DNA of 64,000 nt from VAZQ01 sp963827585 (GTDB taxonomy: Bacteria > Pseudomonadota > Alphaproteobacteria > Rhizobiales > Xanthobacteraceae), in the NCBI GenBank assembly GCA_963827585.1, contig CAWHCK010000049.1, positions 124,001 to 188,000 of the forward strand. Reading direction: 5' to 3'. Position 1 is the first letter of the stretch. Each line of letters opens with the position of its first letter. Under the pieces are notes generated by a model, which was given only the letters and a program-made list of their open reading frames with translations, was not told where the DNA came from and searched no databases. This document shows, in pieces, positions 54,198-62,958 of the stretch. The translations under genes and the position numbers were made by a program.

Positions 54198-55036
54198 ATG
54201 AGCGAGGGCGCCATTCGTCGCGTTGGCATCATCGGGCTCGGCAAGATGGGGCAGCCGATGGCCCGCCATCTGCGCAAGGCCGGGTTCGACGTGACCGCGT
54301 GCGATATCGATGAGCGCGCGTGCAGCGCGGCACAGCGCGCCGGGATCGCGATCGCGGCCGATCCGCGCGCGGTGGCGGAGGCGAGCGATTTCGTCATCGT
54401 CGTGGTCGGCTTCGACAAGGAGGCGGAAGCCGTCATCCTGGGGCCGGACGGGCATTGCCGCCGCCGCGCGTCCCGGGCTGATCGTCGGCGTCGCCTCGAC
54501 GGTCGCGCCGCGCACCATGGCGCGGCTCGCCGGCGGTCTCGCCGGCACCGGTATCGTTCTTCTCGACATGCCGATCACGCGCGGCGAGCCCGCCGCCGAA
54601 GCCGGAGAGCTCCTGGTGATGGTCGGCGGCGATGCCGCGCGCGTTCGAGGCCTGCAAGGGCGCGCTGCGAAGCTTTGCCAGCAGCATCTTCCATCTCGGC
54701 GACCTGGGCGCGGGGCAGGTCGGCAAGATGGTCAACAACATGATCCTGTGGTCGTGCATCTCGGCGAATTTCGAGGGCTTCAAGCTGGCGCAGGCGCTCG
54801 GCGTCGACCTCGATCGCCTGCGCGCCGCGCTCGTCGAGAGCAGCGCCTCGAACTGGGCGCTGCAGACCCAGATCGACCGCTTCCCGATGCCGTGGGCGGA
54901 AAAGGACATGCGCATCGTGCTGACCGAGGCCGATGACTTGCGGCTGAGCCTGCCGCTCTGCGGCGTCGTCACCGAGGTGGTCAAGGCCGTCAAGATCGAG
55001 CGCGGCTGGCCGACGCCGAAGCAGCGCGACGCGTAG
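54198..55036 (+). pseudogene. 6-phosphogluconate/3-hydroxyisobutyrate dehydrogenase family protein, two frameshifts
   Basis: Start ATG after GGAG. The text crosses three frames: RRVGIIGLGKMGQPMARHLRK to GPDG; then GIAAAARPGLIVGVASTVAP to VGGDAA; then FEACKGALRSFASSIFHLGD, GQVGKMVNNMILWSCISANF and the end. Each join needs one surplus base skipped, near 54450 and near 54635. Rossmann GxGxxG, the substrate loop and the catalytic-Lys helix (VGKMVNNMI) are all present, so the enzyme would be complete at about 279 residues. It is divergent from the Liv operon. Substrate is a beta-hydroxy acid; not defined. Confidence 0.8.
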
Positions 55037-55097
55037 ACGCCCGGGGCGAGCAAGCGAGGCGTGCCCACGCGCTGGGTGCTCTCGGAGGCACGTTGCC

Positions 55098-55303
55098 TTC
55101 TTGCCCCAGTCGACCACCATGCAACCGATGGCGGCGTCGGTCTGCACCGCGATCTCGGCGTCCTCGAGCTTGCGCGCCCTGACGACCTCGAAGCCGGAGC
55201 GCTGGATTTCGTCGACGATCTGATTGAATCGGATGCCCTCGAGATTGTCCGCGTCAAAGGCGGGTGCCGCGAACAGAAACGTGAAGCGCCTGAAATAGTC
55301 CAT
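55098..55303 (-). pseudogene. N-terminal remnant of an Orn/Lys/Arg decarboxylase
   Basis: From ATG 55303 the minus strand reads MDYFRRFTFLFAAPAFDADN, then EGIRFNQIVDEIQRSGFEVV and AIGCMVVDWGKK, which I recognise as the N-terminal wing domain of rhizobial Orn/Lys/Arg decarboxylases. Homology stops after about 69 residues and the PLP domain is absent: the following DNA is the end of the 6PGDH-like gene in antisense. It is a clear 3' truncation and another rearrangement joint. Confidence 0.65.
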
Positions 55304-55582
55304 GTATGCCCCTGATCGTGTCCGCTGCGAGCAGTCGACGCGTTCGATGACACCTCGGTGACAATCGGTGTCGATCGGCGTCCCCGGGCGGAAAAACGCG
55401 TCACATTCGCCAGACGAAGTTGGCGCTCCCGAAATCACCGTCTGGGCGCATCCGGCGCCGCGCAATTGATCCACCCGCGAGCGGGCCGCTGGCTGTAACC
55501 AAGCGCCCGCGGCATTTTCTTGATCTCCCGGCGACAAGTTGGTCCATATTCACTCTCGTCACGGGCCCGACGCCCGGCAGGG

Positions 55583-56746
55583 ATGTCTGACATGGACTTC
55601 GAGCTTCCCGAGGAGCTGAGGCTTCTCAAGAACACGGTCAGGACGTTCGTCGATCGCGAGCTCATCCCGATCGAGATGCATGCCATGGATGGGCCGGCGT
55701 TGCGCCCGGACATTCGCGCCGACCTCGAGCGCAAGGCGAAGAATCTGGGCCTGTGGCTGCTCGATGTTCCGACGGAGTATGGCGGCCAGGGCCTCGGCCT
55801 GTTGGGCATGGTCGTGGTCTGGGAGGAGATTTCGCGCACCATCGCGCTGCCGCCGCGCGGACCGGGCGTGTTCGGTCCCGACCTGAGGCCAGTCCTGTTC
55901 ACGCTCACCCCGGCGCAGAAGGAGAAATATCTGTTCCCCGTCCTGCGCGGCGAGAAGACGACCGCGTTCGCGCAATCGGAGCCCGACGCCGGCTCCGACC
56001 CCGGCGCCATGCGCACGACCGCCGTGCGCAAGGGCGACCATTACGTCATCAACGGCTACAAGCGCTGGATCACCAAGGCGCACGACGCCGATTTCCTGCA
56101 GCTGGTCGCCGCCACCGACCGTTCCAAAGGCAGCCGCGGCGGCCTGAGCATGTTCCTGGTCGATACCGACACCCCCGGCGTCAAGATCGTGCGCCGCACG
56201 CCCACCATGATGAGCGACATGCCGTGCGAGATCGCGCTCGATGACGTGATCGTGCCGGCCGAGAACCTGATCGGCAAGGAAGGCGACGGCATGCGGCAGG
56301 CGCAATCGTGGATCACCGCCGGGCGGCTCTATCAGGCCTGCCGCGGGCTCGGCGTCGCCAAGCGCTGCTTCGACTTGGCGGTCGCCTATGCCAAGCAGCG
56401 CGTCACCTTCGGCGCGCCGCTCGCGGACCGCCAGGCCGTGCAGTTCATGATCGCCGACAGTTTCACCGAGCACCACATGACGCAGCTCATGGTCTACCAG
56501 CTCGCTGCGCGCACCGATGCCGGCGTCGCTGCCCGGCACGAAAGCTATATGGCCAAGGTGGTGGGGACCGAGCTCGGCTTCCGCGTCGCCGACCGCTGCA
56601 TGCAGATCCACGGCGGCATGGGGCTCGCGGCCGAGATGCCGATCGCGCACATGTGGCGCGACGCGCGCAGCTTCATGATCACCGAGGGGCCGGTCGAGGT
56701 CATGCGCATGGTGCTGGCGCGCGAAATCTTTCGCGGGCATGTCTAG
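55583..56746 (+). CDS. Acyl-CoA dehydrogenase family protein
   Basis: 387 residues, the usual length. Blocks: FELPEELRLLKNTVRTFVDREL, LPEYGG-like VPTEYGGQGLG, FAQSEPDAGSDPGAMRTTA (FAD-binding), YVINGYKRWITKAHDADF and YAKQRVTFGAPLADRQAVQFMIAD, then IHGGMGLAAEMPIAHMWRDAR. The catalytic acid region near MITEGPVEVMRMVLAREI is conserved. It oxidises an acyl-CoA to enoyl-CoA with FAD, passing electrons to ETF. ATG 55592 is an equally good start by Shine-Dalgarno spacing. A palindromic repeat follows, then a Bug gene. Confidence 0.92.
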   Translation: MSDMDFELPEELRLLKNTVRTFVDRELIPIEMHAMDGPALRPDIRADLERKAKNLGLWLLDVPTEYGGQGLGLLGMVVVWEEISRTIALPPRGPGVFGPDLRPVLFTLTPAQKEKYLFPVLRGEKTTAFAQSEPDAGSDPGAMRTTAVRKGDHYVINGYKRWITKAHDADFLQLVAATDRSKGSRGGLSMFLVDTDTPGVKIVRRTPTMMSDMPCEIALDDVIVPAENLIGKEGDGMRQAQSWITAGRLYQACRGLGVAKRCFDLAVAYAKQRVTFGAPLADRQAVQFMIADSFTEHHMTQLMVYQLAARTDAGVAARHESYMAKVVGTELGFRVADRCMQIHGGMGLAAEMPIAHMWRDARSFMITEGPVEVMRMVLAREIFRGHV

Positions 56747-56844
56747 AGCATGATCCGGAAAAGTGGGTACCGGTTTTCCGAAAGATCATGCTCAAACAAA
56801 AAGCTAGAGCGTGATTGCGACTAACCTAAAGCAATCACGCTCTA
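56745..56844. repeat. Tandem pair of palindromic elements
   Basis: First unit: AGAGCATGATCCGGAAAAG pairs with GGTTTTCCGAAAGATCATGCTC. Second unit: AGAGCGTGATTGC pairs with GCAATCACGCTCT. The pair follows the acyl-CoA dehydrogenase stop directly and may terminate its transcript. Confidence 0.75.
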
Positions 56845-56932
56845 GACCGGCGCGAAAATTCTGACTGGACTGCACCTCCGGAGTGAGACAGGGAAGTAAG
56901 GGACGGTTTTTCTTCGATCAGGGCGGACGGCC

Positions 56933-57919
56933 ATGAACATCTACAGGATCAAGCTGGGAATTTGGCAGGCCATCGCCGTGGCGGCATGCATCGCCATGCC
57001 GTCGGCTCCTTCGGCGGCGCAGGACTACCCGAACCGTTTGATCAAGATCATCGTGCCGTTCCCGGCCGGGACGACGGCGGACACCATTCCGCGCATCGTG
57101 GCGGACAAGCTGTCGGCCCGCTGGGGCCAGCCGATCATCGTCGAGAACCGTCCCGGCGCAACCGGCAATATCGGCGCCGAGCTGGTGGCCAAGGCCGATC
57201 CGGACGGGTACACGCTGCTGTCCTCGGCGCCGCCGCCGCTCGCCATCAACCAGAGCCTTTATCCCAAGCTCGGTTTCGATCCAGCGGCGTTCATCGCCAT
57301 CTCGCTGATGACGGTGGTGCCGAATGTACTGGTCGTGAACCCGAATGTTCGCGCCAACACGCTGGCGGAGCTGGTCGCGCTCGCGAAGTCGAAACCGAAC
57401 GAGCTCACCTACGGCTCGACCGGACCCGGCGGCACGCCGCAGCTCACCATGGAGATGCTCAAGCTCGACAGCGGGGCGAGCTTCAGGGACATCCCCTACC
57501 GCAGAGGCACAGCGCCCGCGGTGATCGATCTGCTCGGCGGCCGGCTCGACGCCATGTTCGTCAACATTTCCGACGCGCTGCCGCAGATCAGAGCGGGCGC
57601 GTTGAAGGCGCTGGGCGTGACAACGGAGAAGCGCCTTCCCGAGCTCCCCGACGTGCCGGCGATCGCGGAGAGCTTCCCCGGCTTCTATTCCGCTACCTGG
57701 TACGCAATGATGGCGCCGCCGCAGACGCCCGCCGACATCACCGCCAAGCTTTCGACCGCCGTCATCGAGACGCTCCATATGCCTGACGTGGCCGGGAAAT
57801 TGCGCGAGCAATCGATGATCGTCACTGCGTCCTCACGGGCGGACACAGAGGCATTTATCAAGAGCGAGATCGAGCGCTGGCGCAAGGTCATCGTCGCGGC
57901 CGGCCTCAAGCCGGAATGA
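56933..57919 (+). CDS. Orphan Bug/TctC receptor
   Basis: 328 residues. Signal peptide cut near SAA/QDYPN. Loops: IVPFPAGTTADTIPRIVADKL near 42 (Gly-Thr-Thr-Ala-Asp variant) and ENRPGATGNIGAELVAKADPDGYT near 70 are conserved; GSTGPGGTPQLTMEMLK and IPYRRGTAPAVIDLLGGRLDAMF follow. It is convergent with a degraded Bug C-terminus 30 bases beyond its stop. It stands alone on its strand after the acyl-CoA dehydrogenase. No transport partners. Confidence 0.9.
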   Translation: MNIYRIKLGIWQAIAVAACIAMPSAPSAAQDYPNRLIKIIVPFPAGTTADTIPRIVADKLSARWGQPIIVENRPGATGNIGAELVAKADPDGYTLLSSAPPPLAINQSLYPKLGFDPAAFIAISLMTVVPNVLVVNPNVRANTLAELVALAKSKPNELTYGSTGPGGTPQLTMEMLKLDSGASFRDIPYRRGTAPAVIDLLGGRLDAMFVNISDALPQIRAGALKALGVTTEKRLPELPDVPAIAESFPGFYSATWYAMMAPPQTPADITAKLSTAVIETLHMPDVAGKLREQSMIVTASSRADTEAFIKSEIERWRKVIVAAGLKPE

Positions 57920-57950
57920 GGCAGGCGACGGGGTCTGCGTTTGGCCCTGC

Positions 57951-58172
57951 TCACTCGAGCTTGGCGCCGCTTGCGCGAATGATCGGCGTCCAGCGTGCTT
58001 GCTCGTCCCTGATGAAACGTTCGACCTGCTCGGGCCCTTGGCCGAGGATCGGCTCGTAGCCGAGCTGCAAGAGCCTCGCCTGCACATCCTGGTCACGCAA
58101 CAGCGCCGGCGTCGCCTGGTTGATGCGATCGATGATGGCCCGCGGTGTGCCGGCGGGAGCGAACAGGCCGCA
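57951..58172 (-). pseudogene. C-terminal remnant of a Bug/TctC receptor
   Basis: The minus strand reads GLFAPAGTPRAIIDRINQAT, then LLQLGYEPILGQGPEQVERF and RWTPIIRASGAKLE before TGA, the standard Bug C-terminus (about the last 73 residues). The rest is missing: 15 bases upstream lies the stop of the decarboxylase-like gene. This is a 5'-truncated relic at a joint. Confidence 0.75.
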
Positions 58173-58184
58173 TCGTGCCGCTGT

Positions 58185-59180
58185 TCAGATCCGCGCCATG
58201 GCGAAGATCGAAGGTGCGAACAACTCTTCGATATCGAGCTTGCGCCGGGTCAGGCCCTGCTCGTGCGCGTAGCGCGTCATCACCTCGATCTCGTGTGCGC
58301 AGTCCTTCACGCCGTAGCGCCAATAGTCGGCGCCCATCAGAGCCTTGGTCTCCGCCGCCTCGGCCTCCATCCACGGCAGCGCAACGGCAAGCTGCGCGAG
58401 ATTGGACAATTTTTCCAGGCCGATGGCCTTGGACTCGAGCAAAGCCTTGTAGGTGCTGGCGGGCAGCCATGGATACTTTTGCACGAGCGAGCTGCGCATG
58501 GCCACGAGGTGCATGATCGGAAAGTAGCCGGTCCGCTTGTAGTAGCTCTGCTCGACGTCCTTGTAGTTCGCAAACAGGCGATCGACATCCGGAGCCCGGC
58601 GCAGAAAGACCGAAGGGGTGCGGGCCGAGAGCATGGCGTCGATCTCCCCGGCGGCGAGCATGCCGGACAGCGTCTTGCCGGCCGCAATCGGTGCGAGGTC
58701 GAGGCCTGCGATCTCGACCGGCATGCGCTCCTCGCGTCCCGGCTGCTCCTGTCCGCCCGTGCGCCAGCGCATGTCCGAAGGTTTGATGCCGTAATCCTCC
58801 TGCAACATGCCGCGCAGCCAAAGCGCCGCGGTCATCTGATATTCCGGCACGCCGACAATGCGGCCGGCGAGGTCGGCGGGCGAGCGGATGCCGCGATCGG
58901 TGCGGACATAGAACGAGGAGTGGCGGAACGCCCGGGACAGGAATGCCGGAACGGCGATATACGGCGAATCGCCCATGTCCACCATGCGCATGTAGCTGCT
59001 AAAGGACAATTCGGTGATGTCGAACTCGGCATAGCGGCACGCGCGGGCAAACATTTCGGCGGGCTCGAGCACGAGGCAGGTGAGGTCGCACGATTCGATC
59101 CCGACGCGGCCGTCGATGATGGCGCGCGTGCGGTCATTGTCGCTGCACGCGAATGTCACTTCCAGTCGGCTGCGGCCCAT
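58185..59180 (-). CDS. 4,5-dihydroxyphthalate decarboxylase-like protein
   Basis: 331 residues from MGRSRLEVTFACSDNDRTRA, with AAGGGAG before the ATG. The family text includes VLEPAEMFARACRYAEFDITELSFSSY near 45, SPYIAVPAFLSRAFRHSSFYV near 75, IVGVPEYQMTAALWLRGMLQ near 110 and MRWRTGGQEQPGREERM. It is a periplasmic-binding-protein-like fold without signal peptide. The characterised member decarboxylates 4,5-dihydroxyphthalate to protocatechuate; many relatives are untested. It follows a LysR gene by 85 bases on the same strand. Confidence 0.8.
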   Translation of the reverse strand: MGRSRLEVTFACSDNDRTRAIIDGRVGIESCDLTCLVLEPAEMFARACRYAEFDITELSFSSYMRMVDMGDSPYIAVPAFLSRAFRHSSFYVRTDRGIRSPADLAGRIVGVPEYQMTAALWLRGMLQEDYGIKPSDMRWRTGGQEQPGREERMPVEIAGLDLAPIAAGKTLSGMLAAGEIDAMLSARTPSVFLRRAPDVDRLFANYKDVEQSYYKRTGYFPIMHLVAMRSSLVQKYPWLPASTYKALLESKAIGLEKLSNLAQLAVALPWMEAEAAETKALMGADYWRYGVKDCAHEIEVMTRYAHEQGLTRRKLDIEELFAPSIFAMARI

Positions 59181-59265
59181 CAAGATGTCTCCCTTTCGAC
59201 GACCTGTTGGCTCGGGCGCCCTCATGTTGCCTGCGCCATCGATGCAAAGCGCCGCGCAACCGGCG

Positions 59266-60219
59266 TCAGCTCGCCTTCCGTCGGTGGGGTCGCGGCGTGC
59301 CGGCAGCCGGACCGACGAGCGTGGCGCCTTGCACGCGGGCGTATTCCGTCAGCGACCGGGCCATCCGCGCTTGCACTTGTGCGACGCTCGGAAGCAGCGT
59401 TTGCCCCCCTTTCGTGACGATGCCGACCGTGCGCGTGATGCGGGGCTGCGTCAGCGGAACGAACGCGAGCCCGAGCTTCTTCTCGGCCCTCGTGAGCATG
59501 GGGACCAGCGTAATTCCCAGTCCCGCCTTGACGCAGGCCATCAGACTCACCCGGCTCGTCACCACCATCGCCGGATCCTCGATCCACTCTCCGAGGCCCG
59601 ATCCCTTCAGCAGCTCGAAGGAATCGTTACCGATCAGTCGCTCGTCCCGCAATGCGCTCCACGCAACCCCGCGCCGGTTGCGGGCGAGGCGATGCGACGG
59701 TGGACAGAGGATGCCGAAGGCGTCGATCGCGATCGGCTGAAACGACAGCTTCGGATCGTCGGCCAGCTGTCCGCAGACGCCGATGTCGACGGTGCCGTCC
59801 GCCACCAGGGCGCGGACCTGCGGCGATCGCTGATCGGTCGCGCGGATGCGGAGATTGGGATGCTCGCGGACGAGCTCGGTCAGGAACACGGGCAACCACT
59901 CCTCGGCGAGAACCGGAACGACCGCGAGCGAGATCGACCCGCGCTCCGCCTGTGCGAGCTGGCGGGCGTCGGTCAGCGCGCGATCATGCAGCGTCAGAAG
60001 CTCGTTGAAGATCGGAAGCAGCATCTGCGCCAGCGGCGTGAGCCGGGCACGGCGGCCCTGCTCGAACAGCTTGGCGCCGATCTGGCGCTCGAGATCGCGC
60101 ATGGCGGCCGAAACCGCGGCCTGGGAGCGGAATGTTCCGGTGGCGGCGGCGCGGAAGCTGCCGCTGGTGGCGGCGATGACGAACTGCCGGATCTGCTGAA
60201 TGCGCAAGGGCTCGACCAT
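59266..60219 (-). CDS. LysR-family transcription regulator
   Basis: 317 residues; GGAG before the ATG sets the start. The winged helix-turn-helix is residues 6-65 (RIQQIRQFVIAATSGSFRAA, then SQAAVSAAMRDLERQIGAKLFEQ), and the effector domain follows (SISLAVVPVLAEEWLPVFL, VDIGVCGQLAD). It is divergent from a flavin monooxygenase gene over about 120 bases with a dyad in the middle, the usual layout for a LysR activator. It is the only transcription regulator I recognised in the window. Effector likely an aromatic acid or pathway intermediate. Confidence 0.92.
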   Translation of the reverse strand: MVEPLRIQQIRQFVIAATSGSFRAAATGTFRSQAAVSAAMRDLERQIGAKLFEQGRRARLTPLAQMLLPIFNELLTLHDRALTDARQLAQAERGSISLAVVPVLAEEWLPVFLTELVREHPNLRIRATDQRSPQVRALVADGTVDIGVCGQLADDPKLSFQPIAIDAFGILCPPSHRLARNRRGVAWSALRDERLIGNDSFELLKGSGLGEWIEDPAMVVTSRVSLMACVKAGLGITLVPMLTRAEKKLGLAFVPLTQPRITRTVGIVTKGGQTLLPSVAQVQARMARSLTEYARVQGATLVGPAAGTPRPHRRKAS

Positions 60220-60256
60220 CCACCCGTCTCCTGCTCGCGCCCCCACGTACCTGGAA

Positions 60257-60284
60257 ATATTTGGAACTCTAGTTCGATAAATTA
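60257..60284. promoter_or_regulatory. Candidate LysR operator in the divergent gap
   Basis: An AT-rich patch holds the dyad GAACT-CT-AGTTC (60264-60275), flanked by ATTT and AAAT. It is midway between the LysR start and the monooxygenase start. The dyad and location fit a LysR site; not matched to any known one. Confidence 0.4.
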
Positions 60285-60341
60285 AGTTTGGCAAAAGTGG
60301 GGACCTTGCCCAAGATCGCCCGCGCAAATGCGAGGAACGGG

Positions 60342-61409
60342 ATGGAATTCGGAATTTTCGACTACATCGATTTGCGCGCCGAGCCGCTGACGCCGAACCT
60401 ACGATGAGCGGATGGTCCTGTTGCAGGCGGCGGAAGACGCCGGTTTCTACGGCTATCATGTCACCGAGCATCATGCGACCCCGCTCTCGGCGACGCCGTC
60501 GCCCGCCGTGTTCCTGGCGGCGGCCGCGCGCGAGACCAAGCGCATCCGCCTCGGCGCCTTGCTGTTCCTGCTCCCCCTCTATCATCCGCTGCGGCTGCTG
60601 GAAGAGCTCCTGATGCTCGACAATTTGAGCAAAGGACGACTGGACATCGGCGTCGGACGCGGCATCTCGCCGTTCGAGTTCGCAGCCTTCGGCGAGAACA
60701 TCGAAGAGAGCGAGCCGGCCTATGGGGAGACGCTGGAGATCGTCCGCAAGGGACTTGCGCACAAGCGGCTCAGTCACGACGGCAAGCGCTACCGCTTCGA
60801 CAACGTGCCCTTGACGATGGACTGGGTACAGAAGCCGCATCCACCGCTGTGGTACGGGCTGCGCAGCGGGCCTGACGGATCTCTGCTGCCGGCCCGGCTC
60901 GGGATGAATGTCGTGACCCTGGGCAACGAGGAACGCACGGCGTTCGCGATCGCACGGTTTCGCGAAGTCTGGCCGCGGCATGCGGCGGAGCGCGCGCAGG
61001 CGGGGTCTGCCATCGCCGAGCCGCTGATCGGAATGGTGCGCGGCCTGTTCATCGCCGATACCGATGCGGAGGCGGAACGCCTGGCGCGGCCCGCCTATCG
61101 GAAATGGTTCGACAACCTGATGTGGCTGTGGCGCGAGAACGATGCGTTCCCGACGATCCCGCTGTCGCAGGACTACGATGAATCGATCAGCGACGGATCG
61201 CTCGTGGTCGGCGGCCCCGACACGGTGCGACGCACGCTGCTTGCGCAGAGCCAACGCTGCGGCCAGAACTATCTCGTGCTCAAGCTTGCTTTCGGCTCCT
61301 TGAGCCATGCGCAGGAGATGCGATCGCTCGAGCTGTTCCGGCGCGAGGTGATGCCCGCCCTGCGGGAGGCGAGTGCGGCCTGCGGCAACGACCGCGCACC
61401 GTCACGTGA
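60342..61409 (+). pseudogene. LLM-class flavin-dependent oxygenase, frameshifted
   Basis: AGGAACGGG precedes ATG; MEFGIFDYIDLRAEPLT is followed, after one surplus C near 60393, by RTYDERMVLLQAAEDAGFYG, HVTEHHATPLSATPSPAVFL, GALLFLLPLYHPLRLLEELLMLDNL and GRGISPFEFAAFGEN, a bacterial-luciferase-like enzyme of about 350 residues. The second frame does not stop at its natural end (EVMPALREAS) but runs on to 61770 inside the next gene. A TGA in the original frame at 61407-61409 would end it eight bases before that gene, so a second indel is likely. It uses reduced flavin and oxygen. Confidence 0.8.
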
Positions 61410-61417
61410 GCGGGCTC

Positions 61418-62755
61418 ATGGCGAAACTCAATGCAACGCACGACCCCGCGAGGCGAAGCTGGGTGCCATCGGCGAACGATCCGGGCGGCGACTTTCCGAT
61501 CCAGAACCTTCCGTTCGGCGTGTTTCGCCGGCGGGGCGGCGAGCCCCAGGGCGGCGTCGCCATCGGCGACCGCGTCTTCGACTTGAAGGCGGGGCTTGCT
61601 GCCGACCTGTTCTCCGGTATCGCCGCCGAGGCCGCCGAGGCCGCCGCTGGTCCCAAGCTCAATCCGCTGATGGCGCTCGGCAACGCCCATGCCGCGACGC
61701 TGCGCGCGCGGCTCTCGGATCTGCTGCGCGACCATGGTCCCGAGCGCGCGCGTGTCGAGGCGATGGCTGATCGCCTGCTGGTTCCGATGGCCGAGATGCG
61801 ACTCGAAATGCCGGCCGAGATCGCGTCGTTCACCGATTTCTTCACGTCGATCTTCCATGCCGAGCGGGGAGGGAGGGTGCGCAATCCCGACAGTCCGCTC
61901 ACACCCAACTTCAAATACATCCCGATCGGCTACAACGGCCGCGCCACCTCCATTTGCGTGAGCGGCGGAGGCTTCAAGCGTCCCAACGGACAGTACCGGG
62001 ACAAGGACGGCGACATCCGCTTCGGCCCGGAGCCGCGGCAGGATTTCGAGCTCGAGGTCGGCGTCTTCATCGCGCGCGGCAACCCGCTCGGCACCCCGGT
62101 CCCGCTGGCCGCGGCGCGCGACTACATCTTCGGCTATTGTCTTCTCAACGACTGGTCGGCGCGCGCGATTCAGGCCTGGGAAACCGTCCCCGCCGGTCCA
62201 TTCCAGGGCAAGAGCTTTTGCACCACCATCTCTCCCTGGGTGGTCACGGGCGAGGCGCTGGCACCGTTTCATTGCCCGGCATTTGCCCGCGCCGCGGACG
62301 ATCCCAAACCACTGCCCTATCTCGCGAGCGCCGAGAACGATGTGGAGGGCGCCATCGATCTGCAATTGGAGGCCTATCTGCTCACGCCCGCAATGCGACG
62401 GCAGAACGAGCCCGCAGCGCGCATCACGCGGACGAGCCTCACGACGCTGTACTGGACCTTCCCGCAGATGGTGACCTATCACGCCAGCAACGGCAGCAAC
62501 TTGCTGCCGGGTGATCTGCTCGGAAGCGGAACGGCATCGGGCCCGACCGATGAAAGCCGTGCCTGCATGAACGAGCTCAGCGCCTTTGGGACCAACGACA
62601 TCCCGCTGCCGAACGGAGAGCGGCGCCGCTATCTCGAGGACGGCGACGAGGTCATTCTTCGGGCGCGGGCGCAGCGCGAGGGGCATGTCCCCATCGGCTT
62701 CGGCGAATGCCGCGGCCGGGTCGAACCGGCGATACCGTGGCCGTCCGCCCAGTGA
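61418..62755 (+). CDS. Fumarylacetoacetase-like hydrolase (second copy)
   Basis: 445 residues, with the two-domain plan of fumarylacetoacetase. N-terminal FPIQNLPFGVFRRRGGEPQG, then ASFTDFFTSIFHAERGGRVR (the usual His-His-Ala-Thr is Phe-His-Ala-Glu), YNGRATSI, QDFELEVGVFIARGN (Glu ligands), LLNDWSARAIQAWETVPAGP and GKSFCTTISPWVV. Catalytic layout is conserved, but the N-terminal signature differs from the hmgA-linked copy at 38562. It follows a flavin oxygenase in a LysR-linked operon, so its substrate is probably another acylpyruvate-like ring-cleavage product. Confidence 0.88.
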   Translation: MAKLNATHDPARRSWVPSANDPGGDFPIQNLPFGVFRRRGGEPQGGVAIGDRVFDLKAGLAADLFSGIAAEAAEAAAGPKLNPLMALGNAHAATLRARLSDLLRDHGPERARVEAMADRLLVPMAEMRLEMPAEIASFTDFFTSIFHAERGGRVRNPDSPLTPNFKYIPIGYNGRATSICVSGGGFKRPNGQYRDKDGDIRFGPEPRQDFELEVGVFIARGNPLGTPVPLAAARDYIFGYCLLNDWSARAIQAWETVPAGPFQGKSFCTTISPWVVTGEALAPFHCPAFARAADDPKPLPYLASAENDVEGAIDLQLEAYLLTPAMRRQNEPAARITRTSLTTLYWTFPQMVTYHASNGSNLLPGDLLGSGTASGPTDESRACMNELSAFGTNDIPLPNGERRRYLEDGDEVILRARAQREGHVPIGFGECRGRVEPAIPWPSAQ

Positions 62756-62958
62756 GTGGCGAAGGACTATAGGTCACGCGCGTGGCAGATGAATTTTGGT
62801 TCATCGCGTCGCGTAATCGCGGTTCCACGCGAGCGCCCGCGTCGAACCGACGCACGCATCCTTTTGTGATTCCAAATTCCGGGTTCCCGTCGGAACTGGG
62901 GAATGAGCGGCGTGTTTTCCCGCGAGGAGAACCAAGCGAGGTGGAACACGAAAGGAAC

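Noticed and set aside
54575..55537. A 320-residue minus-strand protein
   Set aside because: Only the segment from 55303 down to about 55098 resembles a real protein (decarboxylase N-terminus); the rest is antisense of the 6PGDH-like gene or upstream noise.
62895..62925. Possible EcfG-type stress promoter before the small secreted protein
   Set aside because: GGAAC is present, but the required CGTT at 16-17 bases is not; the match is too weak.
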